Source: Cohnella herbarum (GTDB lineage: Bacteria; Bacillota; Bacilli; Paenibacillales; Paenibacillaceae). Taken from it: 64,000 bases of DNA. Where the stretch lies: the NCBI RefSeq assembly GCF_012849095.1, contig NZ_CP051680.1:744001-808000 (forward strand), written 5' to 3'. Both the position numbers and the translations under genes were made by a program. The notes below the pieces were generated by a model. The model was not told where the DNA came from. It saw nothing but the letters and a program-made list of their open reading frames with translations, and did no database searches. Below, piece after piece: positions 44,056-52,863 of the stretch (its first letter is position 1; every line of letters begins with the position of its first letter).

Positions 44056-45309
44056 GTGTCATTGATCGTTATGAAATTCGGCGGAAGTTCCGTCGGCACA
44101 ACGGAGCGAATGGGTCGCGTGGCGCAGCGGATTATCGATAAAAAGCTGCAGGGAGACCGGGTCGTCGTCGTCGTGTCGGCGATGGGAGATACAACGGATG
44201 ATCTGATCGACAAAGCAAACGAGATTAACGCGAATCCGCCCGCAAGGGAGATGGATATGCTGCTGACGACCGGCGAACAAATTTCCGTTGCTTTATTGTC
44301 GATGGCCATCCACAATCTTGGGCATGAAGCGAAATCGTATACCGGCTGGCAAGCGGGAATCGTTACCGAAGATATACATGCCAAAGCGCGCATTAACGAT
44401 ATTTCACCAGAGCGAATATTTGCCTCGCTGGATCAAGGCAACATCGTAATCGTGGCCGGTTTCCAAGGGATGACGGGAGCCGGAGAAATTACGACGCTTG
44501 GCCGCGGAGGTTCCGATACGACCGCGGTGGCGTTGGCGGCTGCGATTAAGGCCGACGTGTGCGAAATCTATACGGACGTCGACGGCATCTACACCACGGA
44601 TCCACGAGTCGTGAAATGCGCTAGAAAACTAAACGAAATTTCCTACGATGAAATGCTTGAGCTCGCTCACCTAGGCGCGGCGGTGCTTCATCCGCGCGCG
44701 GTTGAATACGCCAAGCATAATAAAGTAAACCTGGTCGTTCGTTCGAGCTTTACGAATAATGAAGGCACGTTGGTGCGGGAGGACGCGGAAATGGAACAAG
44801 GCATAGTCGTTAGAGGAATTGCTTCTGATAAGAATGTAGCCCGCATCAGCGTGCTGGGCGTAGAGGATTTGCCGGGCGTTCTCGCTAAGATGTTCGGGGC
44901 TTTGGCCAATCATGGCATCGATGTCGATATTATCGTTCAAAGCGGAGTCCAAGACGGTAAAGCGGACTTCTCGTTTACGGTGTCTTTAGCCGATCGCCAA
45001 CGCGCGTTGGACGTTCTGGCGAGCATTAAATCCGACGTTCCTTATCGCGATGCGACCTACGAAGAAGGCTTGGTGAAAGTCTCGATCGTAGGAGCGGGGA
45101 TGGTGTCGAATCCGGGCGTTGCCGCGAAAATGTTCGAAGCGATCTCGAGCGTAGGCGTCAGCATCAAGATGGTCAGCACTTCCGAGATCAAGGTTTCCTG
45201 CGTGATTTCCGCCGAACCCGTGCAAGACGTCGTACGCGCGCTTCACACGGCGTACGGTTTGGATACGGCGGATACCGCCTACGTTGGCGGCCCGCAAGAC
45301 CGTCGTTAA
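44056..45309 (+). CDS. lysC: Aspartate kinase
   Basis: The 417-residue protein starts at GTG 44056. It has the kinase signature VMKFGGSSVGTTERMGRVAQ, TTLGRGGSDTTAVALAAAIK, and two C-terminal ACT domains (ARISVLGVEDLPGVLAKMF and VSIVGAGMVSNPGVAAKMF) for feedback control. It makes aspartyl phosphate for lysine, threonine, methionine and diaminopimelate. Whether lysine or other amino acids inhibit it cannot be read from sequence. It interrupts the yqh block order of B. subtilis. The palindromic array begins at the stop codon. Confidence 0.96.
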   Translation: MSLIVMKFGGSSVGTTERMGRVAQRIIDKKLQGDRVVVVVSAMGDTTDDLIDKANEINANPPAREMDMLLTTGEQISVALLSMAIHNLGHEAKSYTGWQAGIVTEDIHAKARINDISPERIFASLDQGNIVIVAGFQGMTGAGEITTLGRGGSDTTAVALAAAIKADVCEIYTDVDGIYTTDPRVVKCARKLNEISYDEMLELAHLGAAVLHPRAVEYAKHNKVNLVVRSSFTNNEGTLVREDAEMEQGIVVRGIASDKNVARISVLGVEDLPGVLAKMFGALANHGIDVDIIVQSGVQDGKADFSFTVSLADRQRALDVLASIKSDVPYRDATYEEGLVKVSIVGAGMVSNPGVAAKMFEAISSVGVSIKMVSTSEIKVSCVISAEPVQDVVRALHTAYGLDTADTAYVGGPQDRR

Positions 45310-45742
45310 GATTTAAGCCTGCTCAGCAGGCTTAAATCGCCATAATAGGCGCCGAAAAAAGAAATAAGCCTGCTCAGCAGGCTTAAATCGCCATAATAGG
45401 CGCCGAAAAAAGAAATAAGCCTTAAATCACCATAATAGGCGCCGAAGAAAGAAATAAGCCTGCTCAGCAGGCTTAAATCACAATAATAGGCGCCGAAGAA
45501 TGAAATAAGCCTGCTCAGCAGGCTTAAATCACAATAATAGGCGCCGAAGAAAGAAATAAGCCTGCCCAGCAGGCTTAAATCACAATAATAGGCGCCGAAG
45601 AATGAAATAAGCCTGCTCAGCAGGCTTAAATCGCCATAATAGGCGCCGAAAAAAGAAATAAGCCTGCTCAGCAGGCTTAAATCACCATAATAGGCGCCGA
45701 AGAAAGAAATAAGCCTGCTCAGCAGGCTTATTTCTTTTTTCC
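45306..45742. repeat. 51-bp palindromic tandem array downstream of lysC
   Basis: Eight units plus a final palindrome are visible. A unit is ATAAGCCTGCTCAGCAGGCT followed by TAAATCACCATAATAGGCGC and CGAAGAAAGAA. One unit (about 45417-45455) is 39 bp because 12 bp of the palindrome are deleted. Each normal unit has a perfect palindrome AAGCCTGCT-C-AGCAGGCTT; the first is extended to 14 bp per arm (GATTTAAGCCTGCT). The last copy is followed by ATTTCTTTTTT and may serve as terminator for lysC. The variants are few and unevenly spread among units. Confidence 0.95.
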
Positions 45743-45798
45743 CCCAGTAGCATCCCCGCAAAATATAAGCCGCAGCGTTACTTTTGGAACTAGCGTCC

Positions 45799-46257
45799 CT
45801 ATTTTCCAATCAGCAATTGAACCGCTTTAATGATCACGGCGGTCAACCCCGCCGCCATGAGCGGACCGACCGGGATGCCCCGCAGAAAAATTACGCCGGC
45901 GATGGAACCGATCACGATGCCGACGATGAGCTGGGGATCCATTTTCAACGTATCCAGCCCGCGGCTGTTAAGATAGGCACCGATCGCCCCGCCTGCAAGC
46001 GCAACCCAGCCTGTCCAACCCGTAAAAGCGACGACGATATCTTTGGGCTGGATCCGCCCAGAGGCGAAGGGGACCAGTACGGCTAACGTCAGGAAGAGCA
46101 AACCTAGCTCGATGCCTCTTCTTTCGATCGATGGGAGATAACGCTCCAGGTGGGTAAGCTTGATGATCAGCAAGACGCAGGCCGCGGTCGTGATTATGGA
46201 GGATCTTCCGATCAAGCCTATGAGGATCAATATGACGAGTACCAGCTCTCCGTACAT
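45799..46257 (-). CDS. DUF441 family membrane protein
   Basis: The 152-residue protein starts at ATG 46257 ([20 protein letters not shown]), with GGGAG about 11 bp upstream; a start at 46314 is possible but adds an untypical tail. It has about four membrane segments and the DUF441 (YtwI-like) core [20 protein letters not shown] and [20 protein letters not shown]. Its function is unknown. It is convergent with lysC, separated by the repeat array. Confidence 0.88.
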   Translation of the reverse strand: MYGELVLVILILIGLIGRSSIITTAACVLLIIKLTHLERYLPSIERRGIELGLLFLTLAVLVPFASGRIQPKDIVVAFTGWTGWVALAGGAIGAYLNSRGLDTLKMDPQLIVGIVIGSIAGVIFLRGIPVGPLMAAGLTAVIIKAVQLLIGK

Positions 46258-46352
46258 AACGGCGACACGCTCCCGATTGGATAGATGGTACACGATATGG
46301 AACAAGCCTCGCATTTAGAACGCGAGGCTCGCTCGGAGCGGCGAAATCGAAA

Positions 46353-47177
46353 TCAAATCATGTAATCGTAATAAGGCACCTGATGCAATTCGAACGTATC
46401 GGAACGTAATCCCCGGCGAATCGTTTCCAAAGAAATGACCTCGTGAGCGGGGATGTTGCCCAAATGTACGTCGGGTCCCAATGCTTTGATCAGCGACACC
46501 TGCTGCTCTTTGAGCGGCGCTTCCCATAGAACCCGGTCCAAATTCGGAATCACGCTTCGGATATAAGACAATTCCCCGTCCCGGAAGTCTCCTTGCTCGT
46601 CGAACAAACCGACGCCTTTCCCGGTTTCCCTAGCCTCTACGGTCACTAACTCCGCTCCGCAAGCCCAATCCCGTTCCGCCGTAACGGCGAAATCATGCGC
46701 GTCGATCCGCGAGCCGAACAGCTTCTTGCCATATTCGGTGAACACTTTAAGACCTAGGCTTCTAGCATCCTTGATGAGATCGTCGCGCAAGTTGCGGCTC
46801 ATCTCGATCGTGCCGTCCGACACTTCGACGCCGGTGAATCCTAGCGCCAGAATTTGACGGAAAAAACCGGGAACCAAATCCAATCTTACCGCCGCTTCGA
46901 GAAGAGTGCCTCCCGGCATGACGGTAATGCCTTGTTTGATCGCCAGCTCGATTTTATTGCGGATAACCGGTATCGGATATAAGGGAGACGTGCCGAAACC
47001 GAATTTAACGATGTCTATGAATTCACCGGATGTTGCTAGTAAATCGGTGAACTCGTGTAGTCCGAGTCCTTTGTCGATGATCATCGTCCGGCCCTTCGTG
47101 CGGGGCTTGGATTGCCTTCGTCCGCTTGGGTCCGATAGACCTTCGGGCCAAATGGATTTAAGGGTTGCTGTTTCCAT
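46353..47177 (-). CDS. Phosphosulfolactate synthase (ComA family)
   Basis: The 274-residue protein starts at ATG 47177, 8 bp after GAGGAG. ComA family motifs are present: MIIDKGLGLHEFTDLLATSG, IDIVKFGFGTSPLYP, MPGGTLLEAAVRLDLVPGFF and GFTGVEVSDGTIEMSRNLRD. The enzyme adds sulfite to phosphoenolpyruvate; in Bacillus the homologue (YitD) is linked to 3-sulfolactate, which accumulates in spores. The downstream phosphatase and dehydrogenase genes are not in this window. It shares its strand with the DUF441 gene but a common transcript is uncertain. Confidence 0.9.
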   Translation of the reverse strand: METATLKSIWPEGLSDPSGRRQSKPRTKGRTMIIDKGLGLHEFTDLLATSGEFIDIVKFGFGTSPLYPIPVIRNKIELAIKQGITVMPGGTLLEAAVRLDLVPGFFRQILALGFTGVEVSDGTIEMSRNLRDDLIKDARSLGLKVFTEYGKKLFGSRIDAHDFAVTAERDWACGAELVTVEARETGKGVGLFDEQGDFRDGELSYIRSVIPNLDRVLWEAPLKEQQVSLIKALGPDVHLGNIPAHEVISLETIRRGLRSDTFELHQVPYYDYMI

Positions 47178-47403
47178 GTTCAACTCTCCTCGTTAGTTTA
47201 CAAGGTGGATTTTTACAAGCCAATATATGCACTTGCCTATTGTTAGGTGATCTGCCATGAAGAGAATTCGCACAGAGAAGGAGTTCAAAATACGTAAAAC
47301 CCGACTTTTTGAACACGCGCATAAAGTTATCCGCCGGATGAGACAAGTTGTATAGCGAATCCGCATAGAGTTAGTATCGAGGTTCTATCGAGGAGGACAG
47401 GTT

Positions 47404-47667
47404 ATGGATAAAGCAGCGTTTAGCATGGCCATGCTTCGGGTGCTGTCCGGAAGCATCGAATTAATCGCGGCGATCATTATGATTCGTTTGAATGACGTTC
47501 AGAAGGCATTGGCGGTCAACTCCATGCTGGCATTGGTCGGGCCGTTAGTGCTGATCTCGACGACGACGATCGGGCTGGTCGGTTTGGCGAACAGCTTGTC
47601 TCCCTCCAAGTTTATATGGATTCTCGCAGGCGTCGGCTGTCTATTAATAGGCATTCTGAGAAAGTGA
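47404..47667 (+). CDS. yqhV: YqhV family membrane protein
   Basis: The 87-residue protein has three hydrophobic segments (ELIAAIIMIRLNDVQKALAV, LVGPLVLISTTTIGLVGLA, WILAGVGCLLIGILRK). It matches YqhV in length and in its location directly upstream of the spoIIIA operon in Bacilli. AGGAGGACAGGTT lies before the ATG. The function is unknown. Confidence 0.88.
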   Translation: MDKAAFSMAMLRVLSGSIELIAAIIMIRLNDVQKALAVNSMLALVGPLVLISTTTIGLVGLANSLSPSKFIWILAGVGCLLIGILRK

Positions 47668-47703
47668 CCTTATCGGCGTTACTCTGTCGCGTTCGGCCAA
47701 GCA

Positions 47704-47732
47704 GGCATAATCCGGCAGTCCAAGCATACATA
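47704..47732 (+). promoter_or_regulatory. Candidate sigma-E promoter of the spoIIIA operon
   Basis: GGCATAAT (-35 region) and CATACATA (-10 region) are separated by 13 bp, close to the sigma-E pattern GTCATATT-N13-CATACANT. It lies 43 bp before spoIIIAA, as expected for the mother-cell-expressed spoIIIA operon. Confidence 0.6.
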
Positions 47733-47775
47733 TGAAACAGCAAAGACCAACTTCTGGCGGAAAGGGGGAGCCTAG

Positions 47776-48915
47776 TTGCCGCAACCTATAATGGAGCTGT
47801 TCCCGACTTCCTTGCGTCTAGTACTGGAGCGAATGCCGGCATTTGCTAGGGAATCGTTGGAAGAGATCCGCTTGCGCGAGAATCGGCCGCTAGAAATCAG
47901 TTACGGAAGCCGCTACGCGTTCGTTCGCGAGGACGGAACGTTAACGGAGCAACACAAGGAAGCCTTCGTTCCGGGCAGGGAACTAAGCCGGGCGATGCTG
48001 GAGAGAGTTACCAACCATTCGATCTATGCGGCGGAGGAAGAGTTGCGCAGAGGATACATCACAGTGTCCGGAGGGCATCGCATCGGACTTGCGGGGCGAA
48101 CGGTTCTGGACAAAGGTCTCGTATCTCACCTGCGGGATATCGCAGGTTTTAACGTGCGTATCGCTCGGGCACGCATCGGTTTCGGCGCGCAGGTGCTTCC
48201 CGGGTTGCTAGATTTCAAAGCTAGAACGATACGCCATACGTTGATCGTTTCGCCTCCGCAGCAAGGGAAAACGACGCTGATCCGGGATTTGGCCCGTTGC
48301 CTGAGCTCGGGGGAATGGAACCATCCCGCCGCGCAGGATTGGGACAGCCGCAAAGTCGGCGTCGTGGATGAACGATCGGAAATCGCAGCCAGCGAGAGAG
48401 GCGTTCCGACTTTCGATCTCGGTCCCCGTTGCGACGTTCTGGACGCTTGTCCGAAAGCCGAAGGGATCACGATGATGTTAAGGTCGCTTTCTCCGGAAAT
48501 CATCGTCGTAGACGAGATCGGGCGCCCGGAGGACGCGGATGCCATTAACGAAGCCATTCATGCAGGCGTAAGAGTATTGGCTACCGCTCATGCCAAAGAT
48601 ATCGCGGACGTTTTCTCCAGACCCGTATTGGCTAAACTCGCGGCGGACGGAGTGTTCGGAGCCTACGTCTTTCTGTCTCGATCGGGTAAGAAGGTGGAGC
48701 ACCGAATCGTTACGGCCGAAGAGGCGATGCAAGAATCCTCTCGGCGTTATAGCCGAACGATAGGGGCTACTCCGCGGGACGCGCCATGGGAGTCCAACTA
48801 CGCTAATGTTAAATCCCCATCGTCATCTTCCGTCGAAGTGACCGTTAAATCCAGACCGATGCCGGTTATTCGCTCTCCGGATGCCCGGGGGGCAAGCGGT
48901 GACGACGATGCTTAA
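47776..48915 (+). CDS. spoIIIAA: Stage III sporulation protein AA
   Basis: The 379-residue protein starts at TTG 47776 with AAAGGGGG upstream. It is a secretion-type ATPase with Walker A at residues 160-167 (VSPPQQGKTTLIRDL) and Walker B region PEIIVVDEIGRPEDADAI. It powers or gates the SpoIIIA-SpoIIQ channel between mother cell and forespore. It is about 40-60 residues longer than typical SpoIIIAA because of a polar C-terminal tail (SSRRYSRTIGATP onward) that is low in recognisable structure. Confidence 0.95.
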   Translation: MPQPIMELFPTSLRLVLERMPAFARESLEEIRLRENRPLEISYGSRYAFVREDGTLTEQHKEAFVPGRELSRAMLERVTNHSIYAAEEELRRGYITVSGGHRIGLAGRTVLDKGLVSHLRDIAGFNVRIARARIGFGAQVLPGLLDFKARTIRHTLIVSPPQQGKTTLIRDLARCLSSGEWNHPAAQDWDSRKVGVVDERSEIAASERGVPTFDLGPRCDVLDACPKAEGITMMLRSLSPEIIVVDEIGRPEDADAINEAIHAGVRVLATAHAKDIADVFSRPVLAKLAADGVFGAYVFLSRSGKKVEHRIVTAEEAMQESSRRYSRTIGATPRDAPWESNYANVKSPSSSSVEVTVKSRPMPVIRSPDARGASGDDDA

Positions 48916-49435
48916 GTTCGCCGGCGTGTTGCTCGTTCTGTTCGCCGGGACGATGATCGGTTTTCTGCAAGCGGCTCGTTTCGCGGCTCGACCTCGCCAG
49001 ATCCGGGAACTGCTCCACGCGCTACAACGCCTGGAGACGGAGATCAGTTACGGTCAAACCCATCTGCCGGAAGCGTTAATGCGAATATCGAAGCTGGTTC
49101 CTCGGCCTTTGTCCGAAATATTCGCATCCATTGCGAAGTCGCTTTCCGAGGATTCATTGGAATCCGGAGAAACCGTACGGGAGTGTTGGGAGCGTGCGGT
49201 TAACGGGCAATGGCAGGCGACCGCGATGAAGAAAGCGGAGAAAGAGGCTTTACTTCGCTTGGGCGCTACGCTCGGAGGGAGCGGGCGGGAAGATCAACTC
49301 AAGCATATTCGGCTGACCGCGATTCAATTGCAGGCCGAAGAAGCTTCCGCTCGCGACGACCAGTTCCGTTACGAGAAGCTAAGTCGCAGTTTGGGAATGC
49401 TAGGGGCCGCGTTAGTCGTCATTTTGATGTTATAA
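48908..49435 (+). CDS. spoIIIAB: Stage III sporulation protein AB
   Basis: The 175-residue protein starts at ATG 48908 (MLKFAGVLLVLFAGTMIGFL), overlapping spoIIIAA by 8 bp. An N-terminal and a C-terminal membrane segment flank a helical cytoplasmic domain (RQIRELLHALQRLETEISYG). It resembles GspF-type platform proteins of secretion systems and is part of the SpoIIIA channel base. Confidence 0.95.
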   Translation: MLKFAGVLLVLFAGTMIGFLQAARFAARPRQIRELLHALQRLETEISYGQTHLPEALMRISKLVPRPLSEIFASIAKSLSEDSLESGETVRECWERAVNGQWQATAMKKAEKEALLRLGATLGGSGREDQLKHIRLTAIQLQAEEASARDDQFRYEKLSRSLGMLGAALVVILML

Positions 49436-49467
49436 GGCGCGGGGATAGAGTCAAGGAGGCCATAACG

Positions 49468-49671
49468 ATGAACATCGACATCAGCACCATATTTCAAATC
49501 GCCGGTATCGGCATCATCGTGGCGATGATTCATACGGTGTTGAAGCAGATGGGCAAAGAAGATATGGCGCATTGGGTGACTTTGATCGGATTCGTGGTCG
49601 TACTGTTCATGGTCGTTCGCATGCTTAACGATTTATTCCAGGAAATCAAAACGATTTTCCTGTTCCAGTAG
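49468..49671 (+). CDS. spoIIIAC: Stage III sporulation protein AC
   Basis: The 67-residue protein starts at ATG 49468, 8 bp after AAGGAGG. Two membrane segments are visible (IFQIAGIGIIVAMIHTVL and WVTLIGFVVVLFMVVRML). It is a small membrane component of the SpoIIIA complex. Confidence 0.95.
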   Translation: MNIDISTIFQIAGIGIIVAMIHTVLKQMGKEDMAHWVTLIGFVVVLFMVVRMLNDLFQEIKTIFLFQ

Positions 49672-49681
49672 GTGAAAACGG

Positions 49682-50071
49682 GTGGACATCCTTCAGATCG
49701 TCGGTATCGGGTTTCTAGCGACCGTGCTCATTCTTGTCATCCGGGAACAAAAACCGATGTTCGCTTACCTGTTGGCCGCGTTCGTCGGAGTCGCGATATT
49801 CCTGGCGTTCGTGGGAAAGATCGATGACGTGATTTCCGTGTTGGAAGAGCTTGCGGACCGTTCGGGAATCCCGAGCGTGTATCTCAAGACGATGCTGAAA
49901 ATCATCGGAATTGCCTATATCGCGGAGTTCGGGGCGCAAATCGTGAGGGACGCGGGTCTTGAGAGTATCGCAACGAAAATCGAATTCGCCGGCAAAATGC
50001 TTATTCTGGTCATGGCGGTGCCCATCATCAGCGTCATCGTCGAAACGGTGCTGAACTTGCTGCCGGCTTGA
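49682..50071 (+). CDS. spoIIIAD: Stage III sporulation protein AD
   Basis: The 129-residue protein starts at GTG 49682, 10 bp after spoIIIAC. Membrane segments include LQIVGIGFLATVLILVI and MLILVMAVPIISVIVETVL; the conserved YLKTMLKIIGIAYIAEFGAQ is present. It shares homology with SpoIIIAC and is another membrane part of the channel. Confidence 0.95.
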   Translation: MDILQIVGIGFLATVLILVIREQKPMFAYLLAAFVGVAIFLAFVGKIDDVISVLEELADRSGIPSVYLKTMLKIIGIAYIAEFGAQIVRDAGLESIATKIEFAGKMLILVMAVPIISVIVETVLNLLPA

Positions 50072-50095
50072 CGAACGCGGGACGGGAGGGTGAAC

Positions 50096-51364
50096 ATGCT
50101 TCGGCAGATACGATTAAATAGAAGCTTCGTCATTCTACCTTTCGCCATCCTGCTGTTCATGATCATGCTCTTGATCGGCTTTGGAGAGTCCCGGGCGTTC
50201 GCGGAAACGGGAGTTTCCGGAGCTTCCGACCATGCGGCGGCAGAGCAAGTAACGGGTTCGCCGGACGATACGGCCGGAAATATAGCCAAACAACAAAGCG
50301 AAGACGTCGAGCTTGGGCAAATCCAGAAATATTGGAACGATCTGAAGGGAGAATACGGAGGTTATTTTCCGGAAGGGAAATTACCCGAGTTGCGGCAACT
50401 GATGTTCCCCCAGGGACAGGAATGGAGCGCGAGCCAAGCCTTCGTCGGACTGGCGAAATTTTTCCTGCATGAGGTGCTATACAGCGGAAAGCTGCTGGTC
50501 ACGATCGTACTGCTGACGGTGTTCACTATGCTGCTCGAAACGATGCAGAACGCGTTCGAACGGAATGCGGTAAGCAAAGTCGCCTACGGAATCGCGTATA
50601 TGGTTCTGATTATCCTCGCGGTGAACAGCTTTCGCACGGCAACCTCGTATGCGGGAGAAGCCATCGAGAAAATGGTGCAGTTCATGCTCGCGATGGTTCC
50701 GTTGCTCTTGACGCTGCTGGCGGGGACGGGCGGGGTCACCTCGGTTGCGGTGCTTCATCCGCTTATCGTGTTCATGATCCATACGGTCGGAACTTTCGTG
50801 CACTTGGTCGTATTTCCGCTCTTGTTCTTCTCCGCGGTGTTGCATTTGGTCAGCTCGATTACCGATCGGTATAAGGTAACCCAACTCGCCAATCTGCTGC
50901 GCAACGTAGGGATCGGGATACTCGGCATCTTGCTTACGGTGTTTCTCGGCGTGTTGTCGGTTCAAGGGGCGACCGGTGCGGTAACGGACGGAGTCGCGCT
51001 TAGAACAGCCAAGTTCGTAACCGGAAATTTCGTGCCCGTCGTCGGCAAAATGTTCTCGGACGCAACGGATACGGTCATGTCGGCCAGCTTGCTCGTTAAG
51101 AACGCGGTCGGATTGACCGGAGTGATCGTCTTGTTATTCCTCTGCGCGTTTCCCGCGTTGAAAATATTGACGTTAGCCCTGATCTACAACCTCGCCGGGG
51201 CGGTTATGCAGCCGCTCGGAGATACGCCGATCGTCCATTGCTTGCAAACGATCGGCAAGACGCTAATCTACGTTTTCGCGGCGCTGGCTTCGGTCGGCTT
51301 GATGTTCTTCTTAGCGGTTACGATCATATTGACCGCGGGAAACGCGGCTCTCATGATTCGCTGA
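50096..51364 (+). CDS. spoIIIAE: Stage III sporulation protein AE
   Basis: The 422-residue protein starts at ATG 50096 after GGGAGG; a GTG two codons earlier is possible. A signal-like segment (FVILPFAILLFMIMLLIGFG) is followed by an extracytoplasmic stretch and about eight membrane segments (MLLETMQNAFERNAVSKVAY between them). It is the largest membrane protein of the SpoIIIA complex. Confidence 0.95.
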   Translation: MLRQIRLNRSFVILPFAILLFMIMLLIGFGESRAFAETGVSGASDHAAAEQVTGSPDDTAGNIAKQQSEDVELGQIQKYWNDLKGEYGGYFPEGKLPELRQLMFPQGQEWSASQAFVGLAKFFLHEVLYSGKLLVTIVLLTVFTMLLETMQNAFERNAVSKVAYGIAYMVLIILAVNSFRTATSYAGEAIEKMVQFMLAMVPLLLTLLAGTGGVTSVAVLHPLIVFMIHTVGTFVHLVVFPLLFFSAVLHLVSSITDRYKVTQLANLLRNVGIGILGILLTVFLGVLSVQGATGAVTDGVALRTAKFVTGNFVPVVGKMFSDATDTVMSASLLVKNAVGLTGVIVLLFLCAFPALKILTLALIYNLAGAVMQPLGDTPIVHCLQTIGKTLIYVFAALASVGLMFFLAVTIILTAGNAALMIR

Positions 51365-51383
51365 CTAGGGAGGTGGGCGCTCA

Positions 51384-52142
51384 ATGGATTTAATGGAGGG
51401 GCTGTCGAATTGGCTTCGCCAGATTATCGCGGTTATCCTGCTCGCCGCGCTTATCGATCTGCTGCTCCCGAACCGTACGATGCAAAGGTACGTCCGGCTC
51501 GTTGCCGGTTTGTTCATTCTGTTGACTCTGGCGACGCCGATCTTGAATTGGATGAAAGGCGACTTCACCAGCAAACTTGCCGAAGGGCTGTCAACGGTGG
51601 AGAAGTCTCCTCAAGGGGCGGCTACCCAGTTGGCCATGATCGAGGAAGAAGGAGCGAAGCTTCGCGATAAGCAGCAGGTGCAAGCCGCGAAGCTGGTGTC
51701 CGCCAAGCTCGAAACGTCTATACGGAACGAAGTGGAGCAAAGCGAGGAGCGGGGCGTGCGGAAAGTGGACGTCGAGTTGGCACGCGGGGCGGACGGGGAA
51801 TTGACCGTCGCCAAAGTCGTTGTCATGCTCGAGCCGCTGCAAGCCGAATCTTCCGGTCAGCCGGATTCTTCTTCGGTTCGGGAGGTTGAGCCGATCGAGC
51901 CGGTAGACATCCGCATCGACGTTGAAGGATGGCCTAGCGAACCGAAAGGGTCGACCTCTACGGAAACGGGGACGGTTCAGCCGGTCATGGCGGGCGAACA
52001 AGCGCTTAGCGAGAAACAACCCGAGGTTCAGAAGGAAAGTCAGGCCGACCGCGAAACCCGCTTACGCATCTCGGCTCTGATTTCCAGTAGATACGGCTTG
52101 CCGGTTAGTATCGTCGAAGTGAAACAACCTGCGGAGATCTAG
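51384..52142 (+). CDS. spoIIIAF: Stage III sporulation protein AF
   Basis: The 252-residue protein has two N-terminal membrane segments (WLRQIIAVILLAALIDLLL and LVAGLFILLTLATPILNWM) and a soluble C-terminal domain with SSRYGLPVSIVEVKQPAEI at the end. A Ser/Glu-rich linker (about residues 155-215) precedes it. It forms a ring component of the SpoIIIA channel. Confidence 0.94.
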   Translation: MDLMEGLSNWLRQIIAVILLAALIDLLLPNRTMQRYVRLVAGLFILLTLATPILNWMKGDFTSKLAEGLSTVEKSPQGAATQLAMIEEEGAKLRDKQQVQAAKLVSAKLETSIRNEVEQSEERGVRKVDVELARGADGELTVAKVVVMLEPLQAESSGQPDSSSVREVEPIEPVDIRIDVEGWPSEPKGSTSTETGTVQPVMAGEQALSEKQPEVQKESQADRETRLRISALISSRYGLPVSIVEVKQPAEI

Positions 52143-52175
52143 TGAAAATGAGACGGTTAAAGGGGGTGGTGCGAA

Positions 52176-52823
52176 ATGGCAAAGTGGTTACAGCAACTGG
52201 AATCGTTTATCGGCGGAGGTTCGGGAGGACCGCGCAGGGTGAAAGCGTTCCGGTGGCTCGTGCTGATCGGATTGATCGGCGCCGCCATGTTGCTTGCGGC
52301 TTCCCTCATGAACGTCAAGCAAGTGGATCCGCAGAAAGATCCGGATCTTTCCCCGCCTCGCGACGAAGATATTCCGCAGCAGGAAACCTTCTTGGGCACC
52401 GAAGAGAAGAAGGGAACGACTTTCGCGGATATCGAAACCGAGTACGAAGGAAGGCTGAAGGATTTATTGGAGAAAGTGGTCGGCGTTGGGACGGTGGACG
52501 TCTTGGTCACGGTCGACTCGACGGAGGAAACGGTCGTCCAGTTGAACGAGAAGATGATGTCGACCATTACCGAAGAAACCGATCGCAACGGAGCCAAACG
52601 GCACATTACCGATATTTCGAAGGATGGCCAAGTGGTGCTCTACGAAGTGTCGGGTAATCAATCCCCGATTGTCGTTAAGAAGCTTAAGCCCAGAATCCGC
52701 GGCGTCTTCATCGTGGCGAAGGGCGCGGAGAACGCTACCGTTCATAAGCTGATCGCCGAAGCGGTTTCCCGCGGAGTCGACGTTCCGATCCATCGGATTT
52801 CCGTCGTCCCGCGTAAAACTTGA
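52176..52823 (+). CDS. spoIIIAG: Stage III sporulation protein AG
   Basis: The 215-residue protein has one membrane segment (WLVLIGLIGAAMLLAASL) and a ring-building domain with YEGRLKDLLEKVVGVGTVDV and IRGVFIVAKGAENATVHKLI, as in secretin/FliF-type rings. SpoIIIAG forms a large ring in the space between the two spore membranes. GGGGGTGGTG precedes the ATG. Confidence 0.95.
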   Translation: MAKWLQQLESFIGGGSGGPRRVKAFRWLVLIGLIGAAMLLAASLMNVKQVDPQKDPDLSPPRDEDIPQQETFLGTEEKKGTTFADIETEYEGRLKDLLEKVVGVGTVDVLVTVDSTEETVVQLNEKMMSTITEETDRNGAKRHITDISKDGQVVLYEVSGNQSPIVVKKLKPRIRGVFIVAKGAENATVHKLIAEAVSRGVDVPIHRISVVPRKT

Positions 52824-52863
52824 TTGGAATTCAAAATTATACGATCTTGGGAGGAATGGAAAG

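Noticed and set aside
45306..45742. CRISPR array
   Set aside because: The whole 51-bp unit repeats, including the part that would be a spacer, and there are no cas genes nearby. The same holds for the array at 23467-25398.
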